Shown here one piece after another: positions 42,082 through 51,961 of a stretch of 64,000 bases of DNA (position 1 is the stretch's first letter; every line of letters begins with the position of its first letter). The position numbers and the translations under genes are program-made. The stretch is from Lachnospiraceae bacterium (GTDB taxonomy: Bacteria > Bacillota > Clostridia > Lachnospirales > Lachnospiraceae). Under the pieces are notes generated by a model. That model was not told the origin of the DNA, did not search any database, and saw nothing but the letters and a program-made list of their open reading frames with translations. Where the stretch lies: positions 23,074 to 87,073 of the forward strand of contig CAJTAL010000016.1 in the NCBI GenBank assembly GCA_910574285.1. Direction: 5' to 3'.

Positions 42082-43761
42082 ATGAATCAGACATGGTGGA
42101 AAGAGGCTGTGATCTATCAGATCTATCCTCGCAGTTTTATGGACAGCAACGGAGACGGTATCGGAGATATCAAGGGTATCACCAGCCGTCTTGATTACCT
42201 GAAATACCTGGGAGTCGATGTTATCTGGCTCTCTCCGATCTACAAATCTCCGAATGACGATAACGGCTATGATATCAGCGACTATCAGGCAATCATGGAC
42301 GAATTCGGCACCATGGAAGACTTCGACGAGATGCTCTCACAAGCTCACAAGAGAGGACTTCGTATCATCATGGATCTGGTCGTAAACCACACCTCCGACG
42401 AACACAAATGGTTTATGGAAAGCCGCAAATCAAAAGATAGCGTATACCGTGATTACTATATCTGGCGGGAGGGGAAAGACGAAAAGACGCCTCCGAACAA
42501 CTGGGGATCTTGTTTCGGCGGTTCTGCATGGCAGTACGACGATGCAGCCGGCATGTATTACCTCCATCTTTTCTCCAGAAAACAACCGGACCTTAACTGG
42601 GACAACCCGAATGTCCGCAAAGATGTCTTCGATATGATGACCTGGTGGTGCGATAAAGGTATCGACGGATTCCGTATGGATGTAATCAGCCTGATTTCCA
42701 AGACAACGGAAATGCCGGACGGTCCGGTGACTGATTTCTACGGAGATTACTCTCCTTACTGCGTACACGGTCCGAATATCCACAAGTATCTTCGGGAAAT
42801 GAACGAAAAAGTATTGTCAAAATATGACATAATGACGGTGGGCGAGACTCCGGGCGTCACCACCGAACTTGCGAAGCAGTATGCCGGCGAGGATACCCGT
42901 GAATTGAACATGGTCTTCCATTTTGAACACGTGGATAACCACGGAAAATACGGCAAATGGGACGATCAGAAATGGCAGCTCACGAAGCTTAAGAAGATCC
43001 TGAACCACTGGCAGACAGAACTATACGGCAAGGCATGGAACAGCCTTTTCTGGGATAATCATGACCAGCCCAGGGCCGTATCCCGCTTCGGCGACGACCG
43101 GGAGCAGTACCGTGATATTTCCGCAAAGATGCTTGCAACCTGTCTTCATATGATGCAGGGAACCCCTTATGTCTACCAGGGCGAAGAGCTGGGCATGACC
43201 AACTATCCTTTCCAAAGCCCGGCAGATTTCCGCGATATCGAGAGTATCAACGCCTATAATGAATGGTGTGCAAGCGGCAAAGTATCCCATGAAGACTTCT
43301 GGCCATGCATTACCTCCAGAAGCCGGGACAACGCCAGAACACCCGTACAATGGGACGACTCGGATCATGCCGGATTTACCGCGGGAACCCCGTGGATCGC
43401 CGTAAATCCGAATTATAAAGAGATCAACGCCAAAGCAGAGACTAAGGATCCAAATTCCGTATTTCATTATTATAAAAAGCTGATCGCTCTTCGAAAGGAA
43501 AATCCAATCATGGTATACGGCAGATACGAGCCGATGTTAGAAGACAGCGAGGAACTCTTCGTCTTTACCAGGACACTGGATGATAAGAAGCTTCTGGTGG
43601 TCTGCAATTTCACCGACCAGGAAACCGACTTTGCCATACCTGAGGAATTTGCCGGAGGCTCCTGCCTGATCGCCAACATGGAAGATGATTACAGCAAGGC
43701 AGAGATGACCGTAAAACCTTATGAAGCCTTCGTGCTTATGAAATTAAAGTCCCCGTTGTAA
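42082..43761 (+). CDS. GH13 alpha-glucosidase, second copy
   Basis: 559 residues, ATG 42082 behind AGGAAGGATG. The same family as the preceding gene: WWKEAVIYQIYPRSFMDSNG, DLVVNHTSDEHKWF, nucleophile Asp in DGFRMDVISLISKTT, acid Glu in IMTVGETPGVTTELA, and Asp in FWDNHDQPRAVSRFG. The two enzymes differ around the substrate loops, suggesting different linkage preference rather than simple redundancy. Expected role: release of glucose from imported alpha-oligosaccharides in the cytoplasm. Confidence 0.93.
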   Translation: MNQTWWKEAVIYQIYPRSFMDSNGDGIGDIKGITSRLDYLKYLGVDVIWLSPIYKSPNDDNGYDISDYQAIMDEFGTMEDFDEMLSQAHKRGLRIIMDLVVNHTSDEHKWFMESRKSKDSVYRDYYIWREGKDEKTPPNNWGSCFGGSAWQYDDAAGMYYLHLFSRKQPDLNWDNPNVRKDVFDMMTWWCDKGIDGFRMDVISLISKTTEMPDGPVTDFYGDYSPYCVHGPNIHKYLREMNEKVLSKYDIMTVGETPGVTTELAKQYAGEDTRELNMVFHFEHVDNHGKYGKWDDQKWQLTKLKKILNHWQTELYGKAWNSLFWDNHDQPRAVSRFGDDREQYRDISAKMLATCLHMMQGTPYVYQGEELGMTNYPFQSPADFRDIESINAYNEWCASGKVSHEDFWPCITSRSRDNARTPVQWDDSDHAGFTAGTPWIAVNPNYKEINAKAETKDPNSVFHYYKKLIALRKENPIMVYGRYEPMLEDSEELFVFTRTLDDKKLLVVCNFTDQETDFAIPEEFAGGSCLIANMEDDYSKAEMTVKPYEAFVLMKLKSPL

Positions 43762-43807
43762 ACAACGAGTACAGTGAAAAGCTAAACTGTCAATTACTTA
43801 ATATTCG

Positions 43808-43886
43808 CTGTGCGGTTGGAAGACCATTTGAAGGACGGAAGTTTTAAAACTTCCTGTACACTGGAAATGGATTTGCAACCGCACAG
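43808..43886. repeat. Nested inverted-repeat element between GH13 and dehydrogenase genes
   Basis: Perfect outer arms CTGTGCGGTTG (43808-43818) and CAACCGCACAG (43876-43886), middle arms CCATTT and AAATGG, and a perfect inner palindrome GGAAGTTTTAAAACTTCC. The 79 base unit can fold into one long hairpin. A TATAAT box follows at about 43900, ahead of the dehydrogenase. Confidence 0.75.
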
Positions 43887-43948
43887 ATGGAAAATGTTGT
43901 ATAATATATAGAGAATAAGCAATCGTCAAATAAGAAAAGGAGAACAAA

Positions 43949-44980
43949 ATGAAAGCTGCTGTATTTCTCGGAAAAGAAAAAATCGAAACACGCGAACTGG
44001 ACATTCCAAAGCTCAGGGACGGAGAGATCCTTATAAAAGTAATGGCAAGCGGAATCTGCGGAACCGACGTCCACATCTTCCACGGATCACCCGGGGCAAC
44101 CGAAGCTACCGTTCCGGTCGTCCTTGGCCATGAATTTTCCGGCGAAGTCGTGGAATGCGCGCCCAAGACCTCCCGGATCAAAGTCGGTGATAAGGTAACC
44201 GTCGATCCTAACATGTATTGCGGAAACTGCGATTACTGCCTGAACGGAAAGAAAAACTACTGTACATCAATGAGCGCGATCGGCGTCAACCAGAACGGCG
44301 GTTTCGAAGCCTACTGCGCGGTTCCGGAAAAACAGGCAATCCTGCTGTCACCCGACGTAGACTACGAAGAAGCCGCCATGGCCGAGCCGGTTGCATGCTG
44401 CCTGCGGGGAATCGACAATATCGGAATTACCCAGGGCGATACCGTCTGCGTAATCGGAGGCGGCGCGATCGGACAGATTATGGCTCAGCTCGCGAAAATC
44501 AGCGGCGCGTCCAAGGTCGTTGTCAGCGAGCCGGTTAAGATGAGAAGAGACCTTGCCATCTCGCTTGGCGCAGACGCGGCGATCGACCCGATGGCGGGCG
44601 ATCTGAAGGAACAGTTAAAGGAGGCCATCGGCAAAGACTATGCCAATGTAATCATCGAATGTGTCGGCAGACCCGTCGCCGTAGGACAGGCCGTCCATAT
44701 CGCCGGAAGAGGAAGTAAGATCCTGCTCTTCAGCGTACCGAACCCGAAGGATACCTACGAACTGCCGTTGATCGATATCTTCCAGAAAGAACTTACCATC
44801 AAAGGCTCCTTTGTAAATCCGGATACTCACTACCGGGCTGCCAGCCTGATCAGTGAGAAACGGCTGAACTTAAAGCCCCTGATCACTCACCGGTATCCGG
44901 TCGAACAACTGGAAGAAGCCATCAAGAAACAGATGGCGAACGATTCCGTGAAAGTAGTTGTCCTTCCGCAGGAAAACTAG
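43949..44980 (+). CDS. Zinc-dependent medium-chain alcohol/polyol dehydrogenase
   Basis: The 343-residue MDR-family protein has catalytic zinc ligands in ASGICGTDVHIFHG and VLGHEFSGEVVE, structural zinc cysteines in MYCGNCDYCLNGKKNYC, and a nucleotide-binding GGGAIGQIMAQLAK Rossmann motif. It resembles sorbitol, threonine or butanediol dehydrogenases; the substrate cannot be fixed. It follows the GH13 genes but has its own probable promoter after the inverted-repeat unit. AAAAGGAG precedes the ATG. Confidence 0.9.
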   Translation: MKAAVFLGKEKIETRELDIPKLRDGEILIKVMASGICGTDVHIFHGSPGATEATVPVVLGHEFSGEVVECAPKTSRIKVGDKVTVDPNMYCGNCDYCLNGKKNYCTSMSAIGVNQNGGFEAYCAVPEKQAILLSPDVDYEEAAMAEPVACCLRGIDNIGITQGDTVCVIGGGAIGQIMAQLAKISGASKVVVSEPVKMRRDLAISLGADAAIDPMAGDLKEQLKEAIGKDYANVIIECVGRPVAVGQAVHIAGRGSKILLFSVPNPKDTYELPLIDIFQKELTIKGSFVNPDTHYRAASLISEKRLNLKPLITHRYPVEQLEEAIKKQMANDSVKVVVLPQEN

Positions 44981-44993
44981 AGATAAAAACAAA

Positions 44994-45025
44994 AAAGGGG
45001 GAAGCCTTTCCCTGATTCCCCCTTT
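44994..45025. terminator. Terminator between dehydrogenase and Rpn-like pseudogene
   Basis: AAAGGGGGAA (44994-45003) and TTCCCCCTTT (45016-45025) form a perfect 10 bp stem. On the reverse strand a long T run follows, so it mainly ends reverse-strand transcripts and may act on the dehydrogenase mRNA too. Confidence 0.75.
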
Positions 45026-45062
45026 ACGTCATTAATAACTATTTCAGAGAAAGAGACATTCA

Positions 45063-45977
45063 TTATAGAATACTATACTCCTCAAATAAATGCTTCTGAT
45101 ACGCTTTATCCTTCGTTGCCCGTTCCAGATCAGCATATCTCTTTTCCCTGATCAAACGATCATTCAAACGATTTACACGGTCAATCCCTTCACCTCTTCC
45201 AAGCGTCAAACCTTCTTCTCTTCCGGCAATCAGACCTTCTTCCTTTCCCAATTCTACTAGCATCTCTCCTAATCTCGTCATCCGAAGTCCCTCCCTGATC
45301 TCTTCCATCTCGATACGATCCAAAAACTTATCTGCCATTATAAACACCATCGCCTCTATCTTTGCTATATCTTCTGTATTGATTCCTTCTGCTTTTCCGG
45401 TAATGTCAAATGCTGCTCTGACACGGTCCTTCAAAGGCATTGTACCGCCCATTAACAGACACAACGCAAGCGGCACTATTCTCCCCCTCTCTCAATTCCG
45501 TCATCGGATTACGGATTCTTCCGGAAAACAATACGTTGTGACCGGCACATTGTTCTGATAACTCGTCAGCGCCTCATAACTTCGGTACCTCCTGAGTCCT
45601 TCCGTCCCCTCATTCTTACTCTGGAATTCAAAATGCTTCCAGGAGCCATCTTCCATAATCAGGTTAAAATCCTGAAAGAAACGATTCACCTCCAGACGCA
45701 GTACTTCCGTCGGCGCAAAGCCTGCCACCTTTCCCTTGATACCGAAATACGGCAGTAATTCGTCTGCGAAGAAAGCCATTGCTGTCTTAAGCGCCGTATC
45801 TTCGTGCTGTTGAATGACAGAATTCCCACCCGCGTTTTCTTTTTCTTCTGTAACCGGTACTTTTTCTATATTCTCTTTCGTATTTCTATTTGTCTCTTCC
45901 CGGGTTTTTCCTACATCTTTAGCTTTCGTAACATTTTCCGCTTCTGTCACATTAATGGGGTTCCTTTTCTTACTCAC
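45063..45977 (-). pseudogene. Rpn/PD-(D/E)XK nuclease family gene, internally deleted
   Basis: From GTG 45977 (behind AAGGA) the N-terminal part reads VSKKRNPINV and later VLRLEVNRFFQDFNLIMEDG, KHFEFQSKNEGTEGLRRYRS, the nuclease core with E-x-Q. That frame ends at 45501. The neighbouring frame continues NPMTELREGEN at once into VPLALCLLMGGTMPLKDRVR, which in normal Rpn-type proteins lies some 40 residues further on. So a piece is missing and the frame is shifted. The C-terminal half (45063-45476) with Gly-Arg-Glu-Glu repeats remains open. Non-functional as a whole. Confidence 0.75.
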
Positions 45978-46434
45978 ACAGTTCCTTGTTAAAATTTGAA
46001 ACAGAGAAACTATCACTAAGGATAATACCAAATAAGAATAACACCATAAATCTGCAGACCAATACTATTTTGTTCTGTCTTTTGTTCTAATACAGAGAAA
46101 AATCAAACAAAATTGTCAGTTACTTATTGTCCACTGTACTAGCCTTACTATAACAGAAAATCATTGATCAGACAATCAGATATATGAAATTAAAACTATT
46201 TTTCGATTGTTTTTACTCTTCTCGTTCCGTCATGGAAATCTCCCGGAGATCGGAATTGACATTTTAGAATTTTTAGAAAAATAAGATCACTTTGAAAATA
46301 ACTGGTAAATTCTAAATTATGACAGTCTCTCTGAAATGTTGTTTACAAAATAAAGTTTAGGACATTCAGGGAGAACTGTCAAGGAAATATATCACAAATC
46401 TCAAGATTTTAATTCATCCAGTGTATTATTTTAT
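45978..46434. other. AT-rich intergenic stretch
   Basis: No gene was found. The stretch is AT-rich with several TTGACA-like and TATAAA-like sequences but no clear pair at standard spacing. CTGTACTAG at about 46133 matches the short repeat arm at 11740-11750. It separates the Rpn-like pseudogene from the 3' end of the DUF4143 ATPase. Confidence 0.5.
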
Positions 46435-47793
46435 TTAAAACTTAAATTTTCCGATTCCATAAATCGGAATGGTATATACTTTATCTGCAATTCCCCCGTG
46501 GGTATTGCCTTTGGCAAATAAGATAAAATCAGCCTTGTTGTGTTCTAATACAGCCTGTATCGTCTTGCTGTTCTTTTTTCCTGCCTTAACTTCAATAGCA
46601 TAACTCTTATGCGCCTTAATGGTTTTGACATAAAAATCTATCTCGCCATTGCCTAAAGTTGCAAATGCAGGTGTTTCCAGTACAATTTCACTTGGATGAG
46701 CGATCCTGCGTCTTAAATCAAGATATACGAAATTTTCATTTATGATTCCCGCTATATCAGCTTCAGAACAGCCAATATGCATTAGGAAATAGGCCGCAAG
46801 TCCGATATCCATAAAGTAACAACGAGATTTTGCCTTGAAATCCAGAATATTGCATTCTGGAAGTTTCCCTGAAAAACCAATAATTCCAGAACTGCTCAGC
46901 CAGTCTATCGCACGGTTGACAGACGCTTTTGTAATATTGCTGGAATAATCTTTTACCACAATATTTTGAAGCTCCTCGCTGAAGCTATCCTTTTCGAACC
47001 CTTTTTTCTCTTTTACAAGAATACGAGCGATAGAGGAAAACATATTGTCATACATTTCGTCATCAAGAATATCCTGAAAGTATCGCTTGCTTTCATTAAC
47101 GAAAAGCTTAATAATCTTCAGTAATACTTCCAGGCAATCATCTATAGAGCGATTCTTTAAATATTGCAATACTACTGCCGGATATCCGCCGATGGACGTA
47201 TATACCTTATACAGCTCGCTTAATTCTTCATAGATTGCCTCTTCACTGCCCCCATAAAGATCAACACATTCATATAGAGAATCCTTCCCCATTGCTATAA
47301 GAAATTCCTCAAAATTCAGTGTCTGGATTTCAATGGAGTCCAGATCGCCGGCAGAATATTTGAATTCCTTATTCAAAATTCTTCCGAGATAACTTCCTGT
47401 AACGATAAAATCACTCTTCAGTAAACGGGTAAATTCTCTGATACGATTATAAATAGCCGATGATTCCTGGATCTCATCAATAATAATGACTGTATCACCA
47501 GAATCTATAAAGTCAGGCCGGTATCTCTTGATAAGCTCATAAACCGGGTTTTCACATGACAGACCTTCCTTAATCTCTTTGCGAAGATCATTGTAATGTT
47601 CAATAAAAATTTCTCCTGAAAATTCAAGAAGATTGACGTATATTTTCTGCTTATACTGCTCGTCTGCGAATTTATTTACAATGTACGTCTTTCCTACCTG
47701 ACGGGCGCCCGATACCTCTAATGTGGAATGATCCGAATGATTTTTCCATGTGAGAAAACGGTCATACACCTGCCGTTTCAAATAATTGTCCAT
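46435..47793 (-). CDS. AAA ATPase with DUF4143 domain
   Basis: The 452-residue protein has Walker A EVSGARQVGKTYIVNKFA, Walker B TVIIIDEIQESSAIYNRI, an arginine-bearing ATPase core, a winged-helix-like middle, and a C-terminal DUF4143 with a PD-(D/E)XK-like end (NGEIDFYVKTIK, SYAIEVKAGKKNSK). Such proteins are widespread, often strain-specific, and possibly linked to mobile elements or defence; their role is unknown. The ATG at 47793 lies seven bases after AAGGAG. Next to the Rpn-like pseudogene, it suggests a variable spot. Confidence 0.87.
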   Translation of the reverse strand: MDNYLKRQVYDRFLTWKNHSDHSTLEVSGARQVGKTYIVNKFADEQYKQKIYVNLLEFSGEIFIEHYNDLRKEIKEGLSCENPVYELIKRYRPDFIDSGDTVIIIDEIQESSAIYNRIREFTRLLKSDFIVTGSYLGRILNKEFKYSAGDLDSIEIQTLNFEEFLIAMGKDSLYECVDLYGGSEEAIYEELSELYKVYTSIGGYPAVVLQYLKNRSIDDCLEVLLKIIKLFVNESKRYFQDILDDEMYDNMFSSIARILVKEKKGFEKDSFSEELQNIVVKDYSSNITKASVNRAIDWLSSSGIIGFSGKLPECNILDFKAKSRCYFMDIGLAAYFLMHIGCSEADIAGIINENFVYLDLRRRIAHPSEIVLETPAFATLGNGEIDFYVKTIKAHKSYAIEVKAGKKNSKTIQAVLEHNKADFILFAKGNTHGGIADKVYTIPIYGIGKFKF

Positions 47794-48049
47794 AATCACA
47801 CTCCTTGCAATTCGCCCACTCTGCCTAAATGAATTATAACAGATTAATCGGTGATTTCCAACAACAACCTTTTACCTGCTAACCGATTTTGAAAGGATAT
47901 GAGTGGGATTTGGACAGGATTCTAATGGCATTTCACTTAGATATTCATTTATTCGCAGTCAAAATTCTGGTCAGGAAATGCGGAAAAGCTGCAGAAAAAA
48001 AGGAAAATTCCCAAAAGTAATGAAGTATCTTACTTCAAGACAAAACTAT

Positions 48050-48090
48050 CCGGGGGTTCCGAGCTCTATGAGTTCGGAATCCCCGGTTTT
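48050..48090. terminator. Bidirectional terminator downstream of GH13 gene
   Basis: CCGGGGGTTCCGAGCTC (48050-48066) and GAGTTCGGAATCCCCGG (48070-48086) pair almost perfectly, followed by TTTT forward and an A/T-rich run in reverse. The rest of 47794-48123 holds no gene. Confidence 0.85.
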
Positions 48091-48123
48091 ATCATGATCC
48101 ACATCCACACAGGCAGAATTATT

Positions 48124-49683
48124 TTATTTCTTTTCTCTTACAAACACCGCCGTTGCTCCGGGGATGACAAGTTTTCCGTCTTTTTGCGCGATATCTCCGC
48201 CGTTCTGGTACAGTACGTCTCCCAGGCTTCCGTCATAGTCAAAGCTTGCTTCCTTCCCCGACGGATTGATCACGATAAGAACCGACTCGTCGCCGTCAAA
48301 CCTTCTGTATGCCAACGGATACGCGTTCTCTTCGCAATACAGGAACTCTACCTGGGCCTCGCTCTGAAGCACCTTCGTCCCCTGGCGGACAGCAATCAGC
48401 TTCTTAACCTCATGGTACACAGAATTTGGGTCCGCCATCTGGCTCTCCGCCGTCGGACGGTTCTCATCCGGATCAATCGGTATGTACAGTTCATCTGCCT
48501 TCGCCTCTGAGAACCCGGCATTCAGGCCGCTGTTCCACTGCATCGGCGAACGGGAACCCGTCCGGATATAGCCGCCCTCCACAGATACCACATCCTCCAG
48601 GTAGCGCATTCCCAGCTCATCCCCATAATAGATGAACGGCGCTCCCGGCAGCGACAGGATGAACGCGAATACGATCTTGACCTCCTCGTCATCCAGCCAT
48701 TTGGTCAGACGCTCCATATCATGATTTCCGGAAGGCATACAGATCATGCCCTTCCCGTTGGTAGGCTCATAACATTTCTTATAATAATCAATAAATGCTT
48801 TCGCATTTCCCGTACCCTCCCGGGTAAAATACGGATTATCCGCATGGTACAGATCCGTATAGTGGCTCGGCCCAAAATGAAGCATAAAGTCCATATGGTA
48901 TCCGGACCGCAGGCTTCTGTCCGGCTGTCCCCACTCGGAGATCATCGCCGCCTCCGGGAACTCCTTATCCAGAAAATCACGGAAATCACTCCACAGGGCA
49001 ATCGTTCCCTCCTGATCGGGGTCATTCTTCACAAGAGAACCCGCCATATCCACACGGAACCCGTCACAGCCCGCTTTCAGCCAGAATCTCATAACATCCT
49101 TGATGCCCTCCCGGGTAGCCAGCGCATCCTCAGAATCCATGGCCTGCTGCCAGCTTGGATTCTCAACCTTATAGCACCCGTAGTTCAGACAGGGCTGATG
49201 CGCATAGAAGTTCACAGCCACACATCCGTTCCTCTGGCTCATCCCACGCAGGAAACCGCGGATATTCTCATCTCCTTCAAACTCTGTCCAGGCGTCATCC
49301 GTCCAGACATACCGGCCGGAATAAGGATTCTTCTCCGGTTTCAGGGATTCTTTGAACCATTCATGATCCCAGGATGTATGTCCCGGAACCAAATCCAGCA
49401 ACACATGCATTCCCCTCTTATGGATCTCGTCAAACAGCCGCTTCAGATCCGCATTGGTTCCGTATCTCGGCGCCACTTTCATATAGTCAGAGACGTCATA
49501 TCCTGCATCAAGAAACGGCGACTCAAAACATGGATTCAGCCAGATTGCGTTGCATCCAAGCTCCGCGATATAATCCAGATGCTCGATAATTCCCTGGATA
49601 TCCCCGATTCCGTCCGCATTCGTATCCGCGAAAGACTGCGGATATATCTCATAGAACACTGCATTTTTCAACCACTCTACCAT
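48124..49683 (-). CDS. GH13 alpha-amylase family glycosidase
   Basis: About 519 residues from ATG 49683, behind AAAGGAG. GH13 signature regions: AGYDVSDYMKVAPRYGTN, LLDLVPGHTSWDHEWF, nucleophile Asp in DGFRVDMAGSLVKND, acid Glu in MISEWGQPDRSLRSG, and Asp in SGNHDMERLTKW. It lacks a signal peptide. Compared with the two oligo-1,6-glucosidases at 40-44 kb it has a distinct TSWDHEWF loop and a GMSQRNGCVAVNFYA segment, so another substrate is likely. It is the last gene of the carbohydrate transport cluster. Confidence 0.9.
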   Translation of the reverse strand: MVEWLKNAVFYEIYPQSFADTNADGIGDIQGIIEHLDYIAELGCNAIWLNPCFESPFLDAGYDVSDYMKVAPRYGTNADLKRLFDEIHKRGMHVLLDLVPGHTSWDHEWFKESLKPEKNPYSGRYVWTDDAWTEFEGDENIRGFLRGMSQRNGCVAVNFYAHQPCLNYGCYKVENPSWQQAMDSEDALATREGIKDVMRFWLKAGCDGFRVDMAGSLVKNDPDQEGTIALWSDFRDFLDKEFPEAAMISEWGQPDRSLRSGYHMDFMLHFGPSHYTDLYHADNPYFTREGTGNAKAFIDYYKKCYEPTNGKGMICMPSGNHDMERLTKWLDDEEVKIVFAFILSLPGAPFIYYGDELGMRYLEDVVSVEGGYIRTGSRSPMQWNSGLNAGFSEAKADELYIPIDPDENRPTAESQMADPNSVYHEVKKLIAVRQGTKVLQSEAQVEFLYCEENAYPLAYRRFDGDESVLIVINPSGKEASFDYDGSLGDVLYQNGGDIAQKDGKLVIPGATAVFVREKK

Positions 49684-49969
49684 ATTAACTACTCCTTTAT
49701 TCATATACTTATTTTACATAACCTTACTATATAATCTCTTACAGCGCTTTCCCGCTGCTTCGCGGCTAACTTTGCCGGATAATATTCTTTACCCGCTGCC
49801 CTGAAAACAGCGCAACTGACTGCAACGATTAACGGCAGAGACAAATTCAGGACCGACCTTCTTCTAAGCAAGACATCATGGAGCATGGCCCAGTTATTCC
49901 AAAGAATAGTCAATCCCGAATTATCAAAACTACATATATTATATCAAGCGTGCCGTTCACGCCGATATA
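49684..49969. other. Intergenic region, no confident gene
   Basis: A 70-codon reverse frame (49701-49913) contains a hydrophobic stretch but has no ribosome site and ends in the leader of the GH13 gene; it is not called. TATAAT near 49936 on the reverse strand may be a -10 box for the GH13 gene. A small stem GCGTG/CACGC follows the ATPase stop. Confidence 0.4.
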
Positions 49970-51070
49970 CTAATGACAGATCGCTTTCTCCGTATCTTTA
50001 TCGAAGAAATGTGCTTTCTCCATCTTAGCCGCCACCTTAGCCGGTCCTTTTGCCAACGGTTCCTCAGACGACGATATCTTTATCGTAAGCGGTATATCGT
50101 CTACTGTCAGGTGCAGGTGATAATCCGCGCCCATCAGTTCGCTGAAATTCATCTCCGCACTCAAGGTATTATCCTTCGTCATCTTTTCTTTCGGAAGGAA
50201 ATCCTCCAGACGAAGTCCCATCACTACACTCTTGCCAACATACGGCGCCAGCGCTTTCTTTTTGAAATCAGGAATCAACAGTTTATTGCCTCTGACAATT
50301 GCATAGAGTTTCTCACCCTCCTGCCTGATATCCGCCTCCATGAAGTTCATCTGCGGGCTGCCGATGAAGCCTGCCACAAACAGATTATCCGGCGTATCAT
50401 ACAGAACCTGCGGTGTATCGAACTGCTGCACGATACCTTCCTTCATGACAACAATCCGGTCTCCCATCGTCATGGCCTCTGTCTGGTCATGTGTTACATA
50501 TACGAAAGTAATATCCAGCTTCTGGTGGAGCTTGGCGATCTCCGTCCTCATGGACGCGCGGAGCTTGGCGTCCAGGTTAGACAGCGGCTCATCCAGAAGG
50601 AACACGGCAGGGTTGCGGACCATCGCACGGCCCAACGCGACTCTCTGTCTCTGTCCTCCGGAGAGTTCCTTCGGCTTACGGCTTAACAAATGCTCCAGGT
50701 CAAGGATCTTCGCCGCTTCATGTACACGGCGGTCAATCTCGGCTTTATCCTCCTTGCGAAGATTCAGTCCGAAAGAAATATTCTTATATACATTCATATG
50801 AGGATAGAGCGCATAGTTCTGGAATACCATCGCAATGTCACGGTCTTTCGGCGGAACCTTGTTCACCAGACGGTCTCCGATATACACTTCACCCTCCGTA
50901 ATCGTCTCAAGTCCTGCGATCATACGCAGTGTCGTAGATTTCCCGCATCCCGACGGCCCTACCAGGATAATAAATTCCTTATCCTTAATCTCCAGATTCA
51001 GATTCGGGACAACCGGAGACGTCGCTCCATCATAGGTCTTTGTTACATTTTTAAAACTGATCGAAGCCAT
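49970..51070 (-). CDS. Sugar ABC transporter ATPase, MsmX/UgpC type
   Basis: About 366 residues from ATG 51070, eight bases after GGAGGAGA. Walker A LVGPSGCGKSTTLRMIAG, Q-loop MVFQNYALYPHMNVYKNI, signature PKELSGGQRQRVALGRAM, Walker B PAVFLLDEPLSNLDAKLR, H-loop TFVYVTHDQTEAMTMGD, and a C-terminal TOBE/MalK-like regulatory domain. This type often serves several CUT1 sugar importers. It probably energises the permease pair at 51962-53886. It is separated from DUF624 by 123 bases. Confidence 0.95.
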   Translation of the reverse strand: MASISFKNVTKTYDGATSPVVPNLNLEIKDKEFIILVGPSGCGKSTTLRMIAGLETITEGEVYIGDRLVNKVPPKDRDIAMVFQNYALYPHMNVYKNISFGLNLRKEDKAEIDRRVHEAAKILDLEHLLSRKPKELSGGQRQRVALGRAMVRNPAVFLLDEPLSNLDAKLRASMRTEIAKLHQKLDITFVYVTHDQTEAMTMGDRIVVMKEGIVQQFDTPQVLYDTPDNLFVAGFIGSPQMNFMEADIRQEGEKLYAIVRGNKLLIPDFKKKALAPYVGKSVVMGLRLEDFLPKEKMTKDNTLSAEMNFSELMGADYHLHLTVDDIPLTIKISSSEEPLAKGPAKVAAKMEKAHFFDKDTEKAICH

Positions 51071-51193
51071 AATCATTCTCCTCCAAGTTTATTATTAGTC
51101 TTCTTTAACCAAAGATAAATCTGCATGATATGCCGGCGTCTCTTCATGCCTTATCCAACATCCATACGGCGCGGCAGACAGTCCTTCGATACA

Positions 51194-51937
51194 TCAGCGC
51201 CGTCTGTTCTTCCTTGTCCCGCCTGCCCTGGCGAAACGGGACTTCTCCTGCCGGTGCTCCTCGTCGATAAACAGAGCTTCCCTCGGCGCCTCGTGGGATA
51301 AACAAAGCTTCTCAGGGTCAATCATCCGGAACGCCTTCTGAAAGAAGATACTGTTCAGATAAGCGACGATCCCGAACCCCAGCGTCCCCCACAGGAACAC
51401 AGCCAGGCACACACCCTCCGGGTTCATGAAGAAAGAGATATAGACCGCCCCCGCCGTCAGCAGGATGCTGAGTACCGTCCACGGCAGAGCCGCGATGCTT
51501 AAGAGCCACGCATTTCTCAAGGTATTCTTGATCTTGTTCTTATATCTGGCCTGCAGCGGGAACAGATACTGGAAGCCAAACAGAAAGATCAGGCACATCA
51601 TAAAGAAGCTGACCCTGTACATCTTCCCTGCCGCCCCCGTCATACTGGCTACGATAAAATAATAGATTCCGAGAAATGCAAATACCAGCAGGCAGAACAG
51701 CCAGAGCGCCGTCCCTTGTCCGAAATTCCTCTTAAACGCGTTCCAGAACTGCTTCGCGATGATATCGTCCTCATCGTCCTCCCATATTGCCTGCATGCAC
51801 GCATATAACGCAGACAGCGACGCACCGATCGTAAAAAGAGGCAGAGAAAACAGACAGAACAATACATTACAAAGGAATATATTCGCTAATTTCCCAAGAT
51901 TGTACATCAACGGACCATTCATATCAAACAAACTCAT
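51194..51937 (-). CDS. DUF624 (YesL family) membrane protein
   Basis: A 247-residue protein with about five to six membrane helices and the DUF624 opening: FDMNGPLMYNLGKLANIFLC, LFCLFSLPLFTIGASLSALY and FWNAFKRNFGQGTALWL. Such genes are regular companions of CUT1 carbohydrate importers in Firmicutes; their function is unknown. The 3' end encodes a basic tail (SRFARAGGTRKNRRR). It is 24 bases after the second permease, in the same operon. Confidence 0.87.
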   Translation of the reverse strand: MSLFDMNGPLMYNLGKLANIFLCNVLFCLFSLPLFTIGASLSALYACMQAIWEDDEDDIIAKQFWNAFKRNFGQGTALWLFCLLVFAFLGIYYFIVASMTGAAGKMYRVSFFMMCLIFLFGFQYLFPLQARYKNKIKNTLRNAWLLSIAALPWTVLSILLTAGAVYISFFMNPEGVCLAVFLWGTLGFGIVAYLNSIFFQKAFRMIDPEKLCLSHEAPREALFIDEEHRQEKSRFARAGGTRKNRRR

Positions 51938-51961
51938 AACAGACTCCTTTAATACAAATAT

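Noticed and set aside
48721..49734. 337-codon forward frame opposite the GH13 gene
   Set aside because: Antisense shadow of an enzyme with all catalytic residues intact.
49701..49913. 70-codon reverse frame between ATPase and GH13 genes
   Set aside because: No ribosome site; ends within the GH13 leader; no similarity recognised.
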